DNA from: an uncultured Actinomycetes bacterium
GTDB lineage: Bacteria > Actinomycetota > Actinomycetes > Nanopelagicales > Nanopelagicaceae
Direction: 5' to 3'
Assembly (NCBI GenBank): GCA_903822245.1
Contig: CAIJOE010000141.1
Coordinates: forward strand, 1 to 9,565
DNA: 9,565 nt
Shown one piece after another: positions 5,417 to 9,565 of the stretch. Each line of letters starts with the position of its first letter. Position 1 is the first letter of the stretch. The notes under the pieces are model-generated. The model had not been told where the DNA came from and ran no database searches. It worked only from the letters and a program-made list of their open reading frames with translations. Position numbers and translations under genes: made by a program.

Positions 5417-7681
5417 CTAAAGATAAGTGTTGAGTAAATTCTCTACTTGATTTGCCAGCAATCGCGCCTGACCTTCAGAGAGCGCATTTCCTTGGACATC
5501 TGTGACATATAACGTGTCGAAGGCTTCCGCTCCAAGTGTAGAGACGATCGCAGCACGAATATCCACGCCAGTTCTTGAAATAGCTTTAGCCACAGAATAA
5601 AGAACCCCTGGCCGATCGTGCATGCGAACTTCAATAACAGTTGCACTCGTAGCAATGTCATTCATGACTGAAACAACCGGCGGCGGAGTTGGAATTCCGG
5701 GATAACGGCGATAATTATCAATGCGCTCATCAATTTTTCGCCCGAGATCTAGCTCCCCATGAATTCCCTTACGAATAAGTTCTAAAAGTTTTTCTTCACT
5801 AGGTAGTGTTGCATTTGGATCTAAAGCCACGGTCCAACGAAAGACGGCGATATCTTCAGTTGTCTTAGTTCTAGCAGCTCTCACTTCAAGTCTAGAAATA
5901 CTTAGAACTCCAGCTACGATAGATAAAAGCCCTACTTGGTCTCGGGAAACTACATCGATTTCATAAATTCCATCACCTTGGGAAATCGTTACTGAAAGAT
6001 CTCCATTTAGGGACTTAGTTGGAATTAGGTCTGGTTGGGCAACCGGTTTTGTGCCAGACATAGCTGCAAGGCAGCGATCTACCAAAGTCTTAACAAGTGT
6101 TGCTTTCCAATCACTCCAAGCCGTTCGCCCAGTTGCTTGGCCATCAGCAATACTCAAAGCGTGTAATAGTTGTAATGCGTCGGGATCTTTAACTTTATCG
6201 ACCACTAATTTGATAGTTGCTGGATCATCTAGGTCACGCCTGGTGGCAACTTCTGATAGCAACAAATGCTCGCGCACCATCAGGGCTAAGACATCGCTAT
6301 CTTGCTGATCAAAGCCAATTCGAAGTGCAAGAGGTCTGATCAACTCTTCACCATATTCTGAGTGATCTTTCGCTGGAAAACCCTTTCCAATATCGTGGAA
6401 TAGGGCGGCGACAAGTAATAAGTCGGGGCGTTTAACTGTTCTAGTCAAGGCTGCAGCTTTGACTGCAGTCTCCAGCATATGCCGATCAACTGTGTGACGA
6501 TGCAAAACATTTCGCTGCGGTAAGAATCGAACATGGCTCCACTGCGGGATCCACTTTTCTATCAATCCTTCTTGATCTAAGGCTTCAAAAACTCGAATCA
6601 TCTGCGATCCACCGCCGATAAGTGCAACTAAATCTTCTCTTGCTGTTCTAGGCCAAGGATTAGAAAGTTGTTTAAAGTTTTCAGCCATAGCGATACAAGC
6701 ATCTATAGAGATTGGAAGTCCTCTCTGAGCTGCCGCAGCGGCTGCGCGAAGTCCGATTTCTGAATCTTGGCTTATTAAATAATCACTTTTAATCGCAATT
6801 TCTTCATCCGCCAAAACCAAACCTTTTGCAATCTCTGGACTGTTCTTGCGACTTCGTTTACTTAGCCAACTTTGACCAGCCTGCTGATCGATGCGATGCC
6901 AAGTTAGATCTAAAAGATAATCCACGGCTCTGGCAGCTTTTGCTATCTCTAACATCAAAATATCCGCATCGGCAAAACCCATATGCTCAGCAACGCGATC
7001 TTGCTCCGTCAAAAGTAATTGATCTCTGGATTTACCAGATAATTCATGAAGTGCATCTCGAACATTTGAAAGCAGTGCATGAGAGGGGGCAACTCGCTCT
7101 AGCGCAACAGGAACAACACCACTAGCTCCAATAGCGTGAAGGGCTGTTATATCTCTTAGCCCACCTCTAGCTTCTTTTAAATCTGGCTCAAGCAAGAACG
7201 CCAGTTCACCAGAGCGCTCAGCCCGCTCTTCTAGTGATTGTTTTAGTTTTGGCAGATATTTCTTTTGATTCTTGCGCCAACTTTCACGCGAATCTTCATC
7301 TACTGCAGAGACCAAATCCTTATTGCCGGCGACAAACCGAAGATCTAGAAGTCCAAGGGCTACGCGAATATCTTCACTTGCCACATCGCGAGTTTCACTT
7401 CTAGTTCTTACAGAATTATCAACCGCTCGACCGCTACTCCAAAGTGGATAAAGAAATGCATTGACGAATTCATTTAAAGCATTGCTATCAATTGATCCAT
7501 CATGCAAAATAAGTAAATCTAGGTCTGAACCAGGGGCTAATTCACCTCGGCCATAACCACCAACTGCGCCAAGGGCAACACTTTCTGGATTTGATAAATG
7601 GGCTTTTGCACTTGCTAAAAAAGAACTCGAGAGCTCACGATCAATCGAATCCGACCGATCGCGACGCTCTCGAGTTCCCAT
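5417..7681 (-). CDS. glnD: PII protein nucleotidyltransferase/nucleotidyl-removing enzyme GlnD
   Basis: A 754-residue bifunctional sensor that modifies PII when glutamine is low and reverses the modification when it is high. The nucleotidyltransferase motif GGYGRGELAPGSDLDLL (41-57) carries the metal-binding pair D53/D55. An HD domain follows: H396 and H401 region (LHRHTVDRH), FHDIGKG (H429/D430), REH (H472) and ADG (D513). Two C-terminal ACT domains, the glutamine sensors, start at about 573 (VSRDQVGLLS) and 681 (MHDRPGVLYS). In actinobacteria such as Corynebacterium the enzyme adenylylates rather than uridylylates PII; which applies here is not visible. The ATG at 7679-7681 is directly preceded by an in-frame TAG, so no longer start is possible; the region before the catalytic motif (40 residues) is clearly shorter than in E. 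coli. No strong ribosome-binding site is seen. It lies 40 bp downstream of its substrate's gene, glnB. Confidence 0.95.
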   Translation of the reverse strand: MGTRERRDRSDSIDRELSSSFLASAKAHLSNPESVALGAVGGYGRGELAPGSDLDLLILHDGSIDSNALNEFVNAFLYPLWSSGRAVDNSVRTRSETRDVASEDIRVALGLLDLRFVAGNKDLVSAVDEDSRESWRKNQKKYLPKLKQSLEERAERSGELAFLLEPDLKEARGGLRDITALHAIGASGVVPVALERVAPSHALLSNVRDALHELSGKSRDQLLLTEQDRVAEHMGFADADILMLEIAKAARAVDYLLDLTWHRIDQQAGQSWLSKRSRKNSPEIAKGLVLADEEIAIKSDYLISQDSEIGLRAAAAAAQRGLPISIDACIAMAENFKQLSNPWPRTAREDLVALIGGGSQMIRVFEALDQEGLIEKWIPQWSHVRFLPQRNVLHRHTVDRHMLETAVKAAALTRTVKRPDLLLVAALFHDIGKGFPAKDHSEYGEELIRPLALRIGFDQQDSDVLALMVREHLLLSEVATRRDLDDPATIKLVVDKVKDPDALQLLHALSIADGQATGRTAWSDWKATLVKTLVDRCLAAMSGTKPVAQPDLIPTKSLNGDLSVTISQGDGIYEIDVVSRDQVGLLSIVAGVLSISRLEVRAARTKTTEDIAVFRWTVALDPNATLPSEEKLLELIRKGIHGELDLGRKIDERIDNYRRYPGIPTPPPVVSVMNDIATSATVIEVRMHDRPGVLYSVAKAISRTGVDIRAAIVSTLGAEAFDTLYVTDVQGNALSEGQARLLANQVENLLNTYL

Positions 7682-7721
7682 CTACTTAGAGTACTTGTAC
7701 CTAATCACAATTTAACCCTCA

Positions 7722-8060
7722 CTAAATTGCGTCAGTACCGCGCTCTCCTGTTCTTACGCGAACGATTGCATCAACTGGGGATGACCAGACTTTGCCATCA
7801 CCGATTGAACCTGTTGAAGCAGCCTTGACGATCACATCAATTACTGCGTCGGCTTCCTTACTATCAACCAATACTTCCAGGCGAACCTTAGGAACTAGGT
7901 CAACGGTGTATTCGGCTCCGCGATAAACCTCGGTATGACCACCCTGGCGGCCAAAACCACTTGCTTCTGAAACAGTCATCCCGGTGATGCCAAATGCCTG
8001 AAGGGCATTTTTAACATCATCTAACTTGAATGGCTTTAAAATTGCGGTAATCAGTTTCAT
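7722..8060 (-). CDS. glnB: Nitrogen regulatory protein PII
   Basis: A 112-residue PII signal protein of the usual family length. It senses ATP/ADP and 2-oxoglutarate and controls ammonium uptake and assimilation. Visible signatures are the start MKLITAILKPFKLDDVK, the T-loop GRQGGHTEVYRGAEYTVD with Tyr51 (the residue modified by GlnD), the B-loop TGSIGDGKVW (83-92) and the C-loop RVRTGERG (101-108). Because it directly follows amt it behaves by context as a GlnK-type partner, expected to bind the cytoplasmic face of Amt and block it when ammonium is plentiful. The ATG overlaps the amt stop as ATGA (8057-8060), and a strong GGAGG (minus strand of 8070-8074) lies 9 nt upstream, inside amt. Both features point to co-expression with amt. 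Confidence 0.97.
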   Translation of the reverse strand: MKLITAILKPFKLDDVKNALQAFGITGMTVSEASGFGRQGGHTEVYRGAEYTVDLVPKVRLEVLVDSKEADAVIDVIVKAASTGSIGDGKVWSSPVDAIVRVRTGERGTDAI

Positions 8061-9361
8061 AGTGATGAACCTCCACGTGATGAGCTATTGGTTTCATATG
8101 CAGTTTCAGCATGTTCGTTTAGATCAATACCTTCAAGTTCAACATCACGAGACACGCGGAAGCCAATCGTCTTTTCGATTGCAAATCCGATTATCAACGT
8201 TGCGATAAATGAGTAGGCAAGAACTAGGCCCACGCCAAGTGCTTGCTTGCCAAGTAGCGCAGTTCCGCCACCGTAGAAGACTCCGTCTAGTCCGATGCTA
8301 TTAACAACATGCGTTCCAAAGAAGCCAATTGCCAGTGACCCGAAGATACCTCCGACAAGGTGAACACCAACAACGTCTAGTGAATCATCAAAGCCGAACT
8401 TATACTTAAGACCAACAGCAAGTGAACAAACAATTCCAGCGCCAAAGCCAATTACAACCGCTGCCCACGGTGCAACGAATGCACAAGCAGGAGTTATTGC
8501 AACAAGTCCGGCAACGGCGCCAGATGCAGCGCCAAGTGAAGTCATATGTCCATTACGAATCTTTTCAACCAAAATCCAGCCAAGAAGGGCTCCGGCTGTT
8601 GCAACTTGGGTATTCATGAACGCAAGTCCAGCAATGCCATTTGCAGCGAGAGCTGAGCCAGCATTAAAGCCAAACCAACCAAACCACAAAAGACCTGAAC
8701 CAAGCATTACAAGTGGCAATGAATGTGGGCGCATTGCTTCTTTGCGCCACCCAATTCGCTTGCCCAAAACGATTGCAAGTGCAAGACCTGCTGCGCCAGC
8801 ATTGATATGCACTGCAGTACCACCAGCAAAGTCTTCTAAGCCTTTACCAGCTAAGTAGCCAACTCCGGTAACTGTATCGCCAACTTTATTACCAAATGCG
8901 AATACCCAGTGAGCAACTGGGAAGTAAACAACTGTGGTCCAAATAGCAACGAAGATTCCCCATGATAGGAACTTTGTTCTATCTGCAATTGCGCCAGAGA
9001 TAAGTGCCGGAGTAATAACTGCGAACATCAACTGGAAGGCAGCGAATACAAGTACTGGAATTGGATAGACGCCACCGTTATTAGCTAGGTTATTTACTTG
9101 GCTACCTAGACCACTTAGTGAAATCGCGCCATACCAGGCAGACTTTCCTTTATAACCAAAAGCTAATTCAAAACCATAAATTACCCAGAGAACGCTAACG
9201 ATTCCGATTGTCACCATGGACATCATCATCATATTTAGCACGCTCTTGGTGCGAACCATTCCGCCATAGAAGAAGGCAAGACCGGGGGTCATCAGAAGTA
9301 CTAGAGCAGTACTCGCCAACATCCATGCGGTGTCACCAGCGCTTAAAACTACATCAGTCAT
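8057..9361 (-). CDS. amt: Ammonium transporter Amt
   Basis: A 434-residue Amt/MEP/Rh family inner-membrane channel for ammonium; family members are trimers with 11 membrane helices, and the hydropathy here fits. Key positions are visible: TPGLAFFYGGMVR (25-37), FQLMFAVITPALISGAIADR (109-128) with the Phe-gate region, AHWVFAFG around W152, EDFAGGTAVHINAG with D177 and the first pore histidine H185, and DVVGVHLVGG with the second pore histidine H334. The cytoplasmic tail (about 402-434) is where PII proteins dock in related systems. The ATG at 9359-9361 has GGAAAG 9 nt upstream (minus strand of 9371-9376). It is the first gene of an amt-glnB-glnD transcription unit and has a GlnR-like box in its upstream region, consistent with induction under nitrogen shortage. 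Confidence 0.97.
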   Translation of the reverse strand: MTDVVLSAGDTAWMLASTALVLLMTPGLAFFYGGMVRTKSVLNMMMMSMVTIGIVSVLWVIYGFELAFGYKGKSAWYGAISLSGLGSQVNNLANNGGVYPIPVLVFAAFQLMFAVITPALISGAIADRTKFLSWGIFVAIWTTVVYFPVAHWVFAFGNKVGDTVTGVGYLAGKGLEDFAGGTAVHINAGAAGLALAIVLGKRIGWRKEAMRPHSLPLVMLGSGLLWFGWFGFNAGSALAANGIAGLAFMNTQVATAGALLGWILVEKIRNGHMTSLGAASGAVAGLVAITPACAFVAPWAAVVIGFGAGIVCSLAVGLKYKFGFDDSLDVVGVHLVGGIFGSLAIGFFGTHVVNSIGLDGVFYGGGTALLGKQALGVGLVLAYSFIATLIIGFAIEKTIGFRVSRDVELEGIDLNEHAETAYETNSSSRGGSSL

Positions 9362-9413
9362 TTGTAACCACTTTCCAAATTGAGGACCGAATCAAGTTCT
9401 CGCCGTTGAGATG

Positions 9414-9441
9414 GGCATAGATTGGCCTGGCTTGGTTACAA
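9414..9441 (-). promoter_or_regulatory. Possible amt promoter
   Basis: On the minus strand TTGTAA (9436-9441) and TATGCC (9414-9419) are separated by 16 bp and lie downstream of the GlnR-like box, about 50-80 bp before the amt start. Only half of the -10 matches the sigma-70 consensus, which would suit an activator-dependent promoter. The assignment is tentative. Confidence 0.3.
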
Positions 9442-9457
9442 CTAAGTGCTGTTTTTG

Positions 9458-9473
9458 GTTTCAGACTCGTGAC
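9458..9473 (-). promoter_or_regulatory. GlnR-like box upstream of amt
   Basis: The minus strand reads GTCAC-gagtct-GAAAC, an exact match to one a/b-site pair of the actinobacterial GlnR consensus as I recall it (GTnAC-n6-GAAAC). Further GTAAC half-sites lie at 9489-9493 and 9435-9439, so a multi-site operator is possible, though their spacing does not fit the ideal 22-bp period. The location directly upstream of amt-glnB-glnD, a classical GlnR target operon in Streptomyces and mycobacteria, supports the call. The glnR gene itself is not in the window. Confidence 0.6.
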
Positions 9474-9496
9474 AGTTTTGAGCCTTATGTTACAAA

Positions 9497-9565
9497 TTAA
9501 TTAACAAAAAGCCCGTTCAGATAGCTTTGGGCGTCGAAGGCCGCGAAATCCCCCGCACTCTCCCC
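9497..9565 (-). CDS. ftsY: C-terminal end of the SRP receptor FtsY (partial)
   Basis: From the right edge the minus strand stays open for 22 codons and ends in TAA at 9497-9499. The translation contains GESAGDFAAF, then DAQSYLNGLF near the end, which matches the usual FtsY C terminus (GE..-DL-PF-...-F--AL; in E. coli GERIEDLRPFKADDFIEALF). FtsY is the membrane-associated GTPase that receives the SRP-ribosome complex from Ffh. The gene order ftsY-amt-glnB-glnD-ffh is known from other actinobacteria and supports the call. Only the final residues are seen, so catalytic motifs lie outside the window. The stop is 135 bp upstream of the amt start. Confidence 0.75.
   Translation of the reverse strand, partial: GESAGDFAAFDAQSYLNGLFVN

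Noticed and set aside
9362..9496. AmtR-type operator for the amt operon (as in Corynebacterium)
   Set aside because: No CTATAGA/CGATAGA-like palindrome is present, whereas a GlnR-type pattern is.
9509..9534. Terminator-like element on the minus strand: GCCC...GGGC followed by TTTTT
   Set aside because: It lies inside the last codons of ftsY, before its TAA stop, and the stem is only 4 bp with an unpaired interior. The coding explanation is better.
9510..9565. GC-rich right edge considered as part of a structural RNA or tRNA
   Set aside because: No cloverleaf or T-arm could be formed, and the minus strand reads as a convincing FtsY C terminus.

Overview
The window is a stretch of conserved actinobacterial chromosome, almost all of it transcribed from the minus strand. 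Read right to left it runs ftsY (3' end only), amt, glnB, glnD, ffh, rpsP, a KH-domain gene (khpA), rimM, trmD, a diiron acyl-ACP desaturase and a DUF4193 zinc-ribbon gene. The only plus-strand gene is the truncated DUF3093 gene at the left edge. The order ftsY-amt-glnB-glnD-ffh-rpsP-KH-rimM-trmD is a known actinobacterial arrangement, and DUF3093 and DUF4193 are families typical of that phylum. The DNA is clearly AT-richer than in Streptomyces or Mycobacterium, intergenic gaps are short and several genes overlap. This suggests a small-genome, low-GC actinobacterium such as a freshwater planktonic (Nanopelagicales/acI-like) lineage. The lineage is an inference from composition and protein style, not proven here.

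Right part (about 5400-9565): a nitrogen module sits between the two GTPases of the SRP pathway, FtsY (receptor) and Ffh (SRP54). Amt imports ammonium, GlnB (PII) senses nitrogen and energy state and can plug Amt, and GlnD modifies GlnB on Tyr51. amt and glnB overlap by ATGA. The 135-bp gap upstream of amt contains a match to the GlnR box pattern GTnAC-n6-GAAAC, suggesting nitrogen control of the operon.

Middle part (about 1800-3960): rpsP, khpA, rimM and trmD form a tight translation operon, with gaps of 2 bp and one 8-bp overlap. It covers ribosomal protein S16, an RNA-binding KH protein, the 30S maturation factor RimM and the tRNA m1G37 methyltransferase. The 177-bp ffh-rpsP gap probably carries this operon's promoter and contains strong dyad symmetry. 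S16 has a long Ala/Pro/Glu tail encoded by 15-bp tandem repeats.

Left part (1-1800): instead of the rplS/lepB genes that commonly follow trmD, a diiron fatty-acid desaturase gene follows after 38 bp. After a 164-bp spacer come DUF4193 (minus) and DUF3093 (plus), which converge and share a TTAA at their stops. The DUF4193/DUF3093 pair belongs to a different conserved neighbourhood (near dut in mycobacteria), so the window appears to span a junction of two conserved blocks with the desaturase between them.

I found no mobile element, CRISPR array, tRNA/rRNA or phage-like gene. There is no convincing new biological system here. The best second-look items are the GlnR-like box, the Asp-to-Glu difference at the expected TrmD catalytic position, the structured ffh-rpsP spacer, the S16 repeat tail and the desaturase at the block junction.
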